From: Blastobasis lacticolella
Lineage: Eukaryota; Arthropoda; Insecta; Lepidoptera; Blastobasidae
DNA length: 64,000 nt
NCBI GenBank assembly: GCA_905147135.1
Contig: LR990054.1
Span: 14,483,001-14,547,000, forward strand
Direction of reading: 5' to 3'
The notes under the pieces are model-generated. The model was not told the origin of the DNA. It saw only the letters and a program-made list of their open reading frames with translations, and searched no databases. Each line of letters starts with the position of its first letter. The first letter of the stretch is position 1. This document shows, piece by piece, positions 1-11,797 of this stretch. Position numbers and translations under genes: made by a program.

Positions 1-2311
1 ATTTAGAGAATTAAGGGGCGTAATACAATGCATATGCGATTCTTCAGTTTAGTTACATGGAGCGAGGTAGTTACTACAGTAAGTATGGCTTTGTTTATAT
101 ATGTGTCGAATCATAGGCGTTCTCGGGCTAAGTTCTTGTGGAAATGAAAATACGGATTCAACGTAATATATTATTGTTAACAAATGTTAGGTAGATACAC
201 AGTATTATCGCGGGCGTGCCTCCTCAATCCTAGCGGGCGTCCTGCCGCCCCGCAGCGATACCCAAGCGACGCGCATTCCTCGCAAAAGCACTTGACATAT
301 TCGATAGCCATTCGTTTGAAATTAAAAAAACGCGTTACTATTAGCTGTCAGCGTGCACCGATTAGTTTATAACGGTATATAACACAAAAGCGCATCAAAC
401 TTATAACTACGATGATTACAATGAAGTATTTGATAGGAAATAAAATTACAATTTGGCTTATTAAATTGTTATCTACGACATATGTATGTAAATCGTAGTG
501 CGGAAGTGTTTGAACTGTAGATTCTGAGAACCATTTTCTATTTTCAATCGGACCGACTTCCTACATATTTGTCGCAGATGTTAAGGGGCGTTTTTGCTTA
601 TTAGTAATTGCGTAGGAAATTAATATGTGCATCTTATTTTTCATTTTTCGGCTCTTCCAAATAGTATAACGCGATTTAAAAGCTTATCATCTGGCGGACA
701 GTGCGCTTGCTTGCCGCCTTATTGGTAAAACAAAAAAAAAAAGTAGGGGAATCCGGAAATGTTAATACTTATAAGAACTAACACACGGTCATTCACCCCA
801 AAACAGGTGCGTAAAAAAAAAAAAAAAAAAGGATCATTTTCGACACAGATGGTGTGACTGTGACCTTTATAAAAAGTTGCGAGTGACATTGAGCTTGCGA
901 TGTTGACTTCAATAGTGACAAATATATGTTTTATATTGGGTTTTATTTTGGGTTCGGTATTTGAAAGGATCAAAACATGTACTTTTTAAAACTGCAAGGG
1001 GCGAAGAATGATAAAACGCAAGTTTCAATAAGTTTGGTTATTAAAAGAGGAGTAACCTGGGGCACGGAGAGAATTAGTGTTATTTTCAAATAAATCTAAG
1101 AATTTGGAATGTGCAAGGCTTGCTTTTATTCTATACCCGACTCAGAAATAACGCATAATTAAAATATGACGATTTAGATTAGACATTTTTGTCGTTTTCA
1201 TGTTTTTCAAGTGGTGATTTTCCACGTTCTCCTTCCCTTCAGGAATTAAGAACATTTTCAAATCAAAGGGGCGCTCTGTAACGATCACTATGTACCATGA
1301 GCTCGTCACCGTACAATTTATTTATATATCATATGGTTGTAGTTGATGGACTTGGAAATGAATACGCATATCATACACAGAGCAGTGTGTGGTTAAAAAA
1401 TAGTTTGCTTATCATGATTTCTTTTAACAAATGCCCTCAAATACTTAACCAAAACTTGGTTTTGTAATAAACTTAAACAATTTATTTGACGTTAAGAGAA
1501 ATATTTTACTTCAAAAGCCTGTAATAAATTTACGCTATTGATTGGTTGGACGACAGGCAAAATATCGTGAATATCTTAAATGTTTGGCGTCAAGTATGGG
1601 ACTCAAGAAAAATACTCACAAGTGATAGTGATGTGAAATTCATACAAATACGTTCCAACGAAATATCGAAATAAATAATTGAATAAAAGCACACCTAAAT
1701 ATTAAACGAGTCTAGAATTTAATTTTAATCTACTTGATTGATGACTCAAATGGATTTGCTTTATACGAATTAAATATCTCTATACTCAGTCTGATGAAAC
1801 ATTACATCGAGTTTATAGTACCTAAAATGTCTTTATATTGTTTACTTATAACTTTATAAATTTTGGTCTAAAGAAATTACACATCGAATCCATTTCCTTA
1901 CGTATTTTTGTTTGCGTTGGGTAAATTTAATCGACTCGGTAAATAAATAAAACGTCGTATGCACACATCCCTACATCCCTAGCTGTTGTAACATTTAACT
2001 ATTTTCGGTTTATCAGGAACATTTTGTAAAATTTATGGATGTGCGAACGTTATAAGAGCAGTCGCTTTAGACCTCATAAACTTAGAAATATTTCATTTTT
2101 TGTTTGTTTGAAATATTGAACTGTGGGAATTTTGACGATAACGATTTTAAGCAAGGTGGCCAGAGGAGTAGAAACGACAGTCAGCCCTTGGGTCGCGTCG
2201 CGTGAGCATGATCGTATCCATTTCCGTAACTAAGAAACCCCAAGCTTTTCCAAATTTCCTCGAAAAATTCATTACAACTCGCGTGTAGTTTGTTAAATTA
2301 ATTAGTGCTTC
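1..2311. other. intergenic AT-rich DNA, nothing recognised
   Basis: No reading frame with splice context, no retroposon tail and no tRNA-like head was found. The open frames here are short and low in complexity. A 16-A run near 813-830 is the only simple repeat noted. Confidence 0.6.
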
Positions 2312-3525
2312 ATTATTTTGTGTTATCTTTCAGCTTTGTGTCGTTTCTTTCGTTCTCTATCTATTTCTTAAACTAGGTAGTGTCAGTGATTTGGTTTGTT
2401 TTATATTTGTCTTTGTTTCTAAGTTTCGAAAGCGTAAGTTACATTCTCATTACTTATGGTAGTTAAGAGTATTTATTAGGGCTCTTAGAGATTTCAACAT
2501 AAGTGTGAAAGGTGAATAAAACACAAATTTTGAGAAAAATATTACCATATTAAATATCATCAGTACACACCCGCACTGAATAAAAAACTATAAAACTAAC
2601 CTGGGACACAGTTTCGGATGTGACATCGAATACACTCTAAGAGAATGAGTCCGGCATGAATCCCGACTTGGTCTTCGATGGCCTAGGCGCTCTAACTAAG
2701 TCTACGCCTAGGTTTGCCGCCGAATTCTGGTACGATTTTGGCCCATGTTCCGTTTAATACCCTTTGTGCTTTTAAAGCTTTAATGACATTTTCCTACGGA
2801 CATGAATCTCGAGTTTGGATCGAAACCTGGCCCGAGTCGTTAACGTCCCTCACTAGGCACACAACTTACACACGCGAAGTAAATAAAATTTAAAAAATAG
2901 TCTCTCCTTTGACTCGTGAGTCGATAGGTAGGACCATAATAATGCCTGACGAGATGATCGGAATATGAGTGACGGTTTGAGCGAAGCAGACAATAGGTCA
3001 CTGGTTCGTTTGATTTCGAAGGCTTTGCTGGTTGGCTGAGATATGAGGTGTGATGGGAGTCTCAGTTCCTTATCGATTAGGTAGGTTTTCCAAGCCCTAA
3101 AGGCCTCTATTCTATATTATTTAGGTGAGGATAACGTTAGGTTTCGCAATCATAGGGTTAGAGTGGCCACAGAAGAAAGAAGAATCCGTTGCCGTTTCGA
3201 GTGCTGTCAAAGCTAAGTCGCATGTTTACTTTATACTTTGTTTGATTTCTTGTACGGATTTTATAAATTGTTTGACTATTTCGATTTGCGTGGATTACAT
3301 TTAAATCATCTTATTTATGCGGATTTATGTTTCATTCGTTTCATTTTTGAGGATTTTGATACTTTTATTTAGGTGAACTAAATTGTATTCATTTGCGACA
3401 ACCTTCCGAATATTCGTGCGGTTGAATTACAGAGAATTGCTATAAAACATACATATTCCTTGGGACGTTTTTCAAAATGTGTACACAACGTTATAGGTCT
3501 AATAACTAGACGATCACTCGCTTAC
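2312..3525 (+). repeat. 1.2-kb dispersed repeat, copy 1 of an inverted pair
   Basis: The reverse complement of this segment recurs at 12495-13737. Similarity begins at a shared attttgtgttat and ends near cactcgctta, with matching order throughout. Shared internal landmarks include ttcgaaagcgtaagttacat, gggctcttagagatttcaa and gtggccacagaagaaagaa. No terminal inverted repeats or target duplications are obvious at either end. The class is unknown; a non-autonomous transposon or a solo LTR are both possible. Confidence 0.8.
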
Positions 3526-3789
3526 GGCCAAATCACAATATGTTAAATGATATTTGTTATGTGATGTCTTTTCTTTATAGGTATACACTCGTATGTGTGT
3601 ATTTATACAGACAGATAGGTATTAGGGTGACTGAGAAGTTACACTAGTAAGTAGTAGTCAAATATTGAACTTTCTAGGTCGTCTGGAAGTGGGTTAGGTA
3701 TTTGGTAAAGTTTGGTTGATAATATCTATATAACCGTTTAAGCAGTGTTTTTGAAATTTGGGTACTACTACGATGCTGCCGATTTTCTA

Positions 3790-3925
3790 GACTACGGAGA
3801 CTTTTGCCTCGAGAGGAGATCTTTTGCCTCGAAAAGATTAGTCGCCTTGTACGACACCCACGAGTGTAAGGGGTTGGTGCTATTCTACTCTGCCGGATAC
3901 CACACGGTCTTTAGGGTAATAAAGC
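3790..3925 (+). repeat. dispersed retroposon fragment (family C)
   Basis: The segment contains acacccacgagtgtaagg and a gccggataccacacgg-like end. The same phrases recur at 4900-5170 (minus), 26860-27115 (plus), 35715-35955 (minus) and 59545-59655 (plus). Weaker relics lie beyond the 3' coding exons of both repeat-protein genes. The open frame across it is incidental. Confidence 0.7.
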
Positions 3926-4451
3926 AAATTCGTTGTGTTTATGTTTTATAGTTTTTGAGTTATGAAGGAGTCAATTTGTGTAATATTTATTACACACGGG
4001 TGCTGGTCGCCAGCTCTCATTTCTTGGCTTGAATTTATCTTGATACGCTTCGGCGTGTCTAGATGTTATTTCACCACAATTTCTGACAGTATTTGTATTT
4101 GTTGCTTCTTGCGAATTATTTGACATTGAACAGTCTCAAATTTCCCCAGAGATATATGTTTCTCGGCATAAAATAAATAAATAATCAATTTTTTTCTCCA
4201 CAATATCGTATATATCGTTTGGTGTACAACTATTTACTACTACATTATTAAGACTTCGGAACGTGTTGGCTACATATAAGTACATATTTGTGGGGACTGG
4301 CGCCTGAACTAGGGAAACCTGTGCTACAGGTCACCAGGTCTCCACCCCAGATAATCAAAAGTAGAACTTGTAACCTAATCGACAGAAATATTATACTCCA
4401 ATATTTCTATATTATATATTATACTAAACCGATTTTAATCAAACAAACCTG

Positions 4452-4806
4452 AAGGGCCCATTCATTAAAAGTCCGCCTGTAGTCTCTGGTCGTATCGGGC
4501 TACATGCCGGCAATGGCCAGCTGCGACGTCTGCGATTACACACTAAGAGTTGGGAGTTGCCAGTTTCTGTAAAACTAAACACGCACGACTAACAGTAGAC
4601 AGGCCGCCAGCCGACTACCTGTTAATGTGTGTTTATTTGGCCTCATTTATTAGGCCTGTCTGGCCGATATCTGTCGACGCTGACATACACTCTCAGTTCG
4701 TATTAGTCGTCAGTGCGAAACCTTAAACAAAACTGTGAGTGTGTGACTTATTGCGATTAATTGACAGAGATATATCGTCCGGCGACTGTTAATCTGTGGG
4801 GCCTTT
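4452..4806. mobile_element. possible MITE with imperfect terminal inverted repeats
   Basis: The left end (gggcccattcattaaaagtc) and right end (gactgttaatctgtggggcc) are imperfect inverted complements about 350 bp apart. The interior is locally GC-rich and has partial inverted symmetry, for example aggccgcc against ggcctgtc. No clear target-site duplication was found, so the boundaries are approximate. Confidence 0.4.
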
Positions 4807-4899
4807 GAGAACCATTTGAATAAAACTGGCTTTCAAATAAAGAAATCTGCCACAGATACACACGTCAAAATTGTAACACCCCCTTTTTTCATCGGTGGT

Positions 4900-5175
4900 T
4901 GAATCGCCAAAAGTAAGTTCTGATTACTGTAGATGGTGGAAAGCGGTGTGGTGTCTGGCAGAGTAGAATAACACCAAACCCTTACACTCGCGGGTGTCGT
5001 ACTAGTACTAGTATCTAGACTCTCCGTAGGCTGGAAAATGGGCAACAGCATTTTCCATTGTTATATTTAAACACTGCAATCTCCAACCCGCCTGTCAAGC
5101 GTGGAGATTATGGCAATAACCTCCCCTTTCGTGGGAGAGGCCCTAAATCCTGCAGTGGACTGTTATGGGCGATTA
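4900..5175 (-). repeat. dispersed retroposon, family C, near-complete copy
   Basis: On the minus strand this reads gcccataacagtccactgca, then a cctcccctttcgtgggagag complement, then aatggaaaatgctgttg and acacccgcgagtgtaagg. The order matches the copies at 26860-27115 and 35715-35955, so a shared element of about 270 bp can be inferred. Confidence 0.75.
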
Positions 5176-6184
5176 CTGTGGACGGGGGAATTTGTGTGTG
5201 GGAATGTCGAATATCCAAGGTGATATAATAAGGAATAGTGTAATAAGAGTTCGTTGTACCTACGCTGAAGATTGATGTGGTGACTATGATTGAAATAGGT
5301 AAAAAATAATGTTTGAAAGGTATCTAATCTATCACGGCAGAGGGCGCCCAGTAGGACATAGGTATGATCAAAGAAATACCTTGAAAAGGACAGGTCAGGA
5401 GCACCTACGACCAGAGTAAATGTATCCGAAGATACCTATATAATGTGGAATATTCACAAGAGGTGTTTCAGGAAAGTAGCATGTGGCACTCGATACCTTC
5501 TGACTGTCGAAATGGAATAGGTACGGCGGTGAGGTATTAATTTCGGACCCGAGATTACCTACATTATTTGGTGCAATAAGCAATGTCACAAGTTGATAAT
5601 AAATATTCGTTGAGATAAATCAGGTACAAACTCTGATAACCTCTACAAAGTTTAACGATAATAAGCAATAACATTCATTTACTTAGAAATGAACGTTACT
5701 GGCATATAGATAAATAATTGGACGTCATTAATCTGTGCTGGTTATGAGTTATTCCTCTCGGTTAAGTTATCATTATTAAAAAACAAGACAATTGCAATAA
5801 TAACATAAGAAACAAAGGGGGAAGAAAGGTCAATTAGAGAAAATTTTCGTTAGATTCACGAAACTGCCTTCGAAACACGAGATTTCAATTCAAAGTAGGC
5901 ACACATTTTCGATACAGTATACGAACTAGTATCGTCAAAGTCCCTTTCCTTAATCGCTATGTGTTTTTGCTGCGAGAAATAGAGAGCAATGTCTATATGC
6001 TGCACCAATACCATAATTAGAGTTTTATTCGCTCTGGAGTCGAGTCGCTGACTTCTAATGAAAAATGTATTGTTAAAAGTCAGTGATTCAAGAATTTTTG
6101 AGCAATTAAAATATGTTATATGTTTGTGATGTGTTGTTGTGTGTAAATATAAATGTAATCTAATCTATTCTATTGTTATTTTAG
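5176..6184. other. intergenic DNA, nothing recognised
   Basis: AT-rich sequence with no supported exon and no repeat head or tail. The short open frame on the minus strand at 5395-5589 has no splice or promoter support. Confidence 0.5.
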
Positions 6185-9150
6185 TATATGACCGAGATTT
6201 TACCTGTATTTGAAGCAAATTGTAACGCAGTCCATGAACACCTCGAGTCTGCGCAGCCGGCCCTTCTTTTTCTGACGGAGACACAGATATCCTGAGCGGC
6301 TGATACATCATATCTAACTTACCCCGGGTACAAGCTCCTGCATAATTTTGTGCGTCGTGCCGGGGTGTGTATGTTTATTCTGGAGGATATCTGTTGCCGC
6401 CGTTTACACGGCCTTGAAGACAGGGACCTGTCGATTATGTGGGTTCGTGTGGATTACGGTGGCCACACCCGTATCTCCGCAGCCCTATACAGGTCTTATG
6501 GCTGTGACTCGGACACAACGCGACTTTTTGAGCACCTGAAAGTGACGTCTGATAAAGCTTTGAGCAGTATCCTTCCGCTGAGTTAGTGATTTTAGGAAAT
6601 TTTAATGCCCACCATATGGAGTGAAAATGAATGAAAATGAATATGAAAAGTATTTATTGAATTAGGATTGCGTTAATTCATCTCTTTTCAAACGTCAAAA
6701 ATGTAATGGAAAGCAAAGGGAAAGTTAAGCGAGCTCATCCAGGTAGGGGGCGACGCATGCAGAATGATCAGCGCGCACGAGCGCTCACTCCGGCGAGACA
6801 CCGGACACCGATACACGCCACGCACATAACCGCCTAGGCGAATTATGAGCACTGCGTGCCCGGCCCCAGCCAACCCGCCGGCGCGAGCACCCGCACGCAC
6901 CAACCGGCCTACCCGCGTTGTCCCTTGAGCTCGGAACAATTAAGTTAAAAGAATGTCGTCTGTCTGTCAGTATGCCGCTACAGCTAGGAAAATTACCATT
7001 TGTGGGAGTAAGAAACGGGTGCGCCTCTGGGCTCGTCGGATCACTGCCTCTTGCGCACACAAGTGCCTTGTACACTATCTGACTCTCCCGAGCCCACTGG
7101 ATGGCGTCGTGTTTGGCATTATAAGTCAGCAGACTGGGATGGATTGCGTGAATTTTACACATCGTACCTGTGGAGGCAGCTCTGCTTTGCATCGGATGAT
7201 CTTGATACCTGTGCCACTGCAGTTGCCAAGACCAATTAGCGGGTATGGACTGTTTCATTCCTAATCCGCTAGTGGCTGCTGGGGCGCGGAGACGACCGTG
7301 GTTTAATCGGCCATGCAGAGAGGCTCGACGAAACTTGGACTACTGCTCGTCTCAATCAGGACCCGAGTATTGCTGATGCAAAGCGGAAGATAAATGCTGC
7401 CTCAAGAATTTCGAAAGAAAATTCGCCTTCGTTAGCAGAATTGGCGAGCGACTCACGAAATACCCCCCTATCGTAGTTGGGCTTTCTGGTCGCTCGCCAA
7501 AGCTGCCGAAGAAAATTTTAGTCAGTCGTCGTTTCCACCACTGCGTAAACCTGACGATACCCTGGCCCATAGTGCAATAGAGAAAGCCAATTTATTAGGA
7601 ATTTGAGACCTACCTTTGGTCTTTGCCTCAAACTCGACCCTGAATGACGGAGGAGCCGACCCGCTCACCATCTAGTGGTGCGGCAAATCAATGCCGGAAA
7701 TATCCATTTCACAGCGAAAGGTATGGTGGGCTCTGCTCTCTCTAGACGTTCGAAAGTTGAGTGAGCCTTATGGTATTCCGGCGGTGGTGCTTAAAGTGTG
7801 TGCTCCCGAAATGTCTGCGGTACTAACGCGCCTCTTTGCGCTTTCATACTCCACTGGAATAGTCCGTCTTCTTGGAAGACTGCCCACGTGCATCAGGCCC
7901 ATCAAATTACAGGCCTATTGCTATAACCTCCCTTCTCTCTAAGGTAATGGAGCGAGTAATAAACGCACAACTCCTTAGTTACCTAGAAGAGCACGATCTC
8001 TTGAGCGACTACCAATATAGTTTCCGACATTTTCACTTACCGGGTGACTTCTAGTGTATCTAACACACCGTTGGGCTTTAGGTGTTGAGAGTCATGGTGA
8101 GGCACTGGCTGTTGGCCTCGATATGGCGAAGGCGTTCGGTCGGGTCAGGCATAGGGGTCTTCTATCGAAGTTACCATTATACGGGCTTCCCGAGGGATTG
8201 TTTAAGTGGGTAACTAGCTTTTTGTCTAGCAGATGCATCAAAGCCGTAGTTGACGGCTGTTGCTCCAATAGCTTGGACATTAACGCTGGTGTCCCGCAAG
8301 TCCCGCTGTCTCCAACTCTGTTCCTCCTTCATATCAACGATATGCTGTCCATTGACGGAATTCATTACTATGCGTACTGGAGACGCCTTTTATACGGGTC
8401 GTGCCAATATCCCTCGTGCCATAGTGGAGGAAAGTCGCAAAGTACTTGTGTCTAAAATCGAGAGTACTTTATCTAGAATCTCCGATTGGGGACGACTAAA
8501 TCTAGTCCAATTCAACCCCACTAAGACACAAGTATGCGCTTTCACCGCCAATTCATTCGTTGTAGCTCCTCAGTTCCAGGACGCACCGCTTGCCATCTCT
8601 AAGAGCATACATATCCTAGGTGTCTATTTGGAAAATTGCTTTCATCTATGGGTGGGAGCACCGGCATATCCGCTTGGTCCTTGTACTCGATCTAAAAGCG
8701 CGCTGTGAGAATTGTCGATGATACCATGCTCACAAGTGGTATTGAGCCGCTGAGCCAGCGGAGAGATTTCGCCTCCCTTTGTGTGTTCTACCGCTTGTAC
8801 AACGGTGTTTGTTCTGAAGAACTGTTTGACATGATGCCTACAGCTACGTTCTATCATCGCACCGCTCGCCACCGACAGGGAGTTCAGCCTCACACCTTAG
8901 AGCCAAATTGGTCGCGAACTGTGCGGTTCCATAGGAACTTTCTCCCACGCACACTAAGGTTGTGGAATAAACTACCTGGAGAGGTTTCCCCTGGAGAGTA
9001 CAACATGGAGTTCTTCAAGAAAGCGGTTAAAATGTTTTTACGGGGTCGGCAACGCGTGGGTGATGGTGGTATTGAAAACGTACATAGGCTGCGGTGACTG
9101 CTTACCATCAGGCAGGCCGTAAGCTTGTTTGCCACCGTGGTTGTATAAAA
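6185..9150 (+). mobile_element. degenerate Jockey/CR1-group LINE (endonuclease plus reverse transcriptase)
   Basis: A dead non-LTR retrotransposon. The endonuclease is recognisable from a FLTETQ-like motif near 6270 and from GNFNAHH near 6596-6615. The linker reads WDGLREFYTSYLW near 7135-7175 and PPLRKPDDTLAHS near 7540-7570. The reverse transcriptase shows SNYRPIAITSLLSKVMERV at about 7897-7956, GLDMAKAFGRV at 8116-8148 and NAGVPQ at 8283-8300. Four or more frameshifts separate these blocks. The catalytic YADD region near 8365-8385 is disrupted: the frame reads HYYAY and then shifts. The C-terminal part at 8703-9097 is still open and ends in the LRLWNKLPGE and FLRGRQRVGDGG motifs usual for this group. 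A 3' UTR with a short A-run follows to about 9155. A foreign insert interrupts the endonuclease at 6620-6952. The copy cannot be active. Confidence 0.88.
6620..6952 (-). mobile_element. GC-rich retroposon nested in the LINE endonuclease
   Basis: This segment breaks the LINE frame straight after GNFNAHHMEW. Read on the minus strand it starts GC-rich and ends in AT-rich DNA with an AATAAA (near 6648) and a tail resembling (ATTTTC)n. That polarity suits a minus-strand retroposon. No clean target-site duplication could be fixed, and the LINE appears to have lost sequence at the right junction. Confidence 0.55.
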
Positions 9151-9477
9151 AAAACTTTTTCCAATTATTAAATGTCTGTGATATGGTATTTCTGACTTTA
9201 ATTGATCATAGTGGATACCTTACGTTACATTTGTCTTTTTCTTTTTTACTGAAGGCAAACGTCACTTATACCTACTCCGAGCTGAGTTTTCAGAAAAATA
9301 CCAAGAGAAAAGGTCTGAGGAGTCTGCCTAGATGACTACTGCCGTCGTCTATTTGCATATAATAAATATATTAAACACAGTGCATTCACTTAGCAGACGA
9401 GCACTGTATAGTATTGTAACAAAAAAATAAACACTTTAAGGTCCAAAAGTAATATATTACGCTCGTATTCGTTTTTT

Positions 9478-9795
9478 TGCATGTTATACATGGCAAACAG
9501 GCAAGCGGGCCACCTGCTGGAAAGTGGTCACCACTGCCTATAGATATTAGCAACACCAAGAGTATCGCCAATGCGTTGCCCACCTCTATAACACGTTGCT
9601 CTGGCAGCAAAAAGACAAATGTCCCTCCACTGCCAAAGCCTCGGTTCCCCAAACCCCCACCCCATGGAGCACTGGAAAACTTACTCACAGGCAGAAACAC
9701 AATTTTTTTAAAAGAGTATTGTGTAGCTGCGGTATTCTGTAAGGTGGAGGTACTTTCGCAGTCGGGGAATACCCTGTTATGCCCTACCTCTCTTA
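9478..9795 (-). mobile_element. retroposon (family D) 3' fragment
   Basis: On the minus strand it carries ttgtgtttctgcctgtgagt, ccagtgctccatgggg, gggcaacgcattggcgat and a terminal caggtggcccgcttgcctgt. Copies lie at 34709-35034 (plus) and 63871-64000 (plus, cut by the window end). The last block is also the 3' end of the LINEs at 46595 and 59064. The open frame across it is element-derived. Confidence 0.75.
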
Positions 9796-10017
9796 AATTC
9801 TATTATTTTGTGTAAAGGAAATTGTTAGATTAAAAAAAATACGATGTATGTAAAAAAATGCATAATGTTTTCAATTTTATTACAACACCGTCATAATATA
9901 TACAATAGTATCGATTGTATCGGTTACCCTAAGGTGGAACACGAAGATCTGTAAAATATATTTAACCAACTTTGAAACCCGTGTTGACGATTACATAAAT
10001 ATATTGAAATTCAAATT

Positions 10018-10074
10018 GAAATACTTTTACTGTACTAAGCTGGGTCTGTCTTCTTTTCCTTTCTGTGATAATAC
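10018..10074 (-). other. candidate 3' non-coding exon of repeat-protein gene 1
   Basis: A splice acceptor (ttgtttttacag) ends at 10075. The exon start resembles the exon at 20549 downstream of gene 2, and both are preceded by a gtagataagagaa block. A variant poly(A) hexamer AGTAAA lies at 10026-10031, where gene 2 has AATAAA. The matching donor is at 10439-10438. The 3' end given here is approximate. Confidence 0.5.
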
Positions 10075-10133
10075 CTGTAAAAACAATAAATAAATATTCA
10101 GTTACTTTATACAGATTTTCTTCTCTTATCTAC

Positions 10134-10167
10134 GATAAGATAGGTATTAGGTAATACCTATCTTATC
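10134..10167. repeat. perfect 16-bp inverted repeat with a 2-bp loop
   Basis: Arms gataagataggtatta and taatacctatcttatc are exact complements around gg. The hairpin lies inside the second (3' UTR) intron of repeat-protein gene 1. It has no equivalent in the matching intron of gene 2. Confidence 0.9.
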
Positions 10168-10309
10168 ATCAGTCACTGATGATCACTAAGTGTTATTCAA
10201 CAAAAACTACCAGTTCATTGTTGGTTGAGCCTCCTCTAAATGAATTTTTAATTTTGCCATAAACTCACGCTTGGCAGACAAATATATTTTACGGGTCTCG
10301 GAAGTTCTA

Positions 10310-10402
10310 GCTGGCTGGAGGCCTCTAAGACATTAGTCGCCGTTTATGACACTCTGTTGTCGACTGGATAGTGCAATACTCTATCGAACACCACACAGCT
10401 TA
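10310..10402 (+). repeat. old family C relic downstream of gene 1
   Basis: Blocks ggcctctaagacattagtcg and accacacagctt resemble the end of family C and match 21833-21915, which lies in the equivalent place beyond gene 2. It falls inside intron 2 and appears to have been duplicated with the gene. Confidence 0.55.
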
Positions 10403-10453
10403 GAAAAGACTAATTATCCTAATTTAATTTTAAGTTTACCTTTAAAACTATTT

Positions 10454-11756
10454 TCAACTCCGACCACCGTCACTTCGGCCCCGACCGCCATCTGATCGAC
10501 TGTTGTCAGGATATCCACCGCGACCACCGTCATTGTTGTAGCGACCACTGTCAGAGTTATCTCGGCCACTATTATCGGATCTGCGACCACCATCTGTATA
10601 GCCACGACCACCGTCAGAAGATCCCCGGCCACCGTCATAAGATCCACGACCGCCATCAGTACGACCGCGACCACTGTCATATGATCCGCGGCCACCGTCA
10701 TATGATCCGCGACCACCGTCAGTACCGCCGCGACCACCGTCGTAAGATCCGCGACCACCATCACGATCACCGTCGTAGCGACCACCATAGGAGTGTCTGC
10801 GCCAATTGGAGTATTTTCCACCACCCGATCTCCCTCGGCCATAATTGTCGTATCGGCCACTGTCAGATTTACCATCGTTTCTGCCGTGTCCGTGACTAGA
10901 CCGTGAGTGGTGACTATGGCTTTTCTTGTGGTGGCTGCCTGAGTGGTGTCTGCTTGAGTGTTTTTGAGGCGAGTGGTGCTTGTCTCGGTAGCCTTTCTCG
11001 GTAGGTTTTTTACATGGTATAACTTCGCGGTTGGATCTTGCTGATGTGCCTGAAGAGAATAAGTAAACAACATCATTGTGGGTGATAAAATTAATAAGCA
11101 TTTTAAAGAGGCCTAACAATAAATAGTGTATGTGTTGATATAGTATATGTATCTATAGTATTTATGAGAGGTATATTGTTTGTATTGTATTGTATTTATT
11201 GTAGGATTATGATGTATAATATATAATAATATTTTATTTATTACCATATCTTGTGTTATTACAATTTGCTATGATTTTGGCACCTACTCATTCGCTTTAC
11301 GCATGGCCTACTGGTTGACTGGTAGATAAAGCCTTGATGGCTTCAAGTCCGCCAATTATATTACTACTTTAAGTGCAATAAAGTTTTTAAACAAAAAAAT
11401 AAAAATAAAAAAATAAGAGAAAATAGTAATTAAGAATTTTAAGTTTATGATAATAAGACTCTTGGGGCATCGCTGTAACAAACGCTGTGTTATTTTAAGC
11501 ATATCCCTGAAAGCGAGGAGACAATGAATGACAGATCATCTCAGTATATTTACAAAAAAACTACGTCATTATAATATATTCTACTGTGCATGAACTTTAA
11601 ATAAATAAACTCAACAAGTGTTTGAAAAATGTATTAAACAAAAGAGTTTAAAACAAAATTCAAATTAAAAGTAAAAATAAAGCTATATTTACCTGGGGCA
11701 CAAACAACACAGATAAAAAGGCCTACGGCCAAAAAGGACAGAGTGAATCGTTTCAT
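10454..11756 (-). CDS. secreted Gly/Ser/Asp/Arg-rich repeat protein, gene 1
   Basis: Two coding exons on the minus strand: 11756-11693 (64 nt) and 11049-10454, giving 219 residues. The intron is phase 1, with donor gtaaat and acceptor ttctcttcag. Exon 1 encodes a signal peptide beginning MKRFTLSFLAVGLF and ending VVCAPG at the junction. Exon 2 starts GTSARSNREVIPC, continues with a His/Ser/Lys-rich segment (about residues 45-75), and then has a heptad array of DGGRGSY type (about residues 118-180). It ends SDGGRS, TGA. The protein is strongly hydrophilic with a single Cys after the signal region. No enzymatic domain is visible, and function is unknown. Silk or adhesive, cuticle, eggshell and Gly-rich immune proteins are all possible. 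The start is fixed by the promoter 11 bases upstream and by identity with the paralogue. A 3' UTR intron follows the stop by about 15 bases. Confidence 0.85.
10574..10762 (-). repeat. 21-bp (heptad) coding tandem array in gene 1
   Basis: Nine consecutive seven-residue units: DGGRGSY, DGGRGGT, DGGRGSY, DGGRGSY, DSGRGRT, DGGRGSY, DGGRGSS, DGGRGYT, DGGRRSD. Position 7 and the Gly/Ser at position 2 vary; the D.GR core is kept. Confidence 0.9.
11290..11412 (+). mobile_element. retroposon 3' end in intron 1 of gene 1
   Basis: The block ttgactggtagataaagcct, then caagtccgcc, then gtgcaataaagtttttaaac and an A-rich tail has the form of a LINE 3' UTR with AATAAA and poly(A). It lies antisense to the gene, in the intron only. 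Confidence 0.6.
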
Positions 11757-11764
11757 TCTGAGAG

Positions 11765-11797
11765 ACTGATTCCAAACGGCTCAGTGCATGCTTTTAT
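11765..11797 (-). promoter_or_regulatory. TATA plus initiator core promoter of gene 1
   Basis: On the minus strand, ATAAAAG (11797-11791) precedes TCAGT (11769-11765). Its first base is 30 bases upstream of the initiator A at 11767. That is canonical insect spacing and gives an 11-base 5' leader before the ATG at 11756. The gene 2 promoter has the same arrangement. Confidence 0.75.

Noticed and set aside
10..1275. Recurring aaggggcg motif at about 13, 582, 995 and 1266
   Set aside because: Spacing is irregular, flanks are unrelated and four octamers in 1.3 kb do not define a structure.
6785..7258. 157-codon minus-strand frame
   Set aside because: Lies antisense to the LINE and spans the nested insert; no gene-like features.
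9477..9815. 112-codon plus-strand frame
   Set aside because: Covers the complement of a family D retroposon that recurs twice more; not a host gene.
10414..11076. Second long minus-strand frame across the repeat exon (Thr/Val/Ala-rich, 220 codons)
   Set aside because: It does not join the signal-peptide exon in frame with the observed splice sites and is explained by stop-poor repeat codons.
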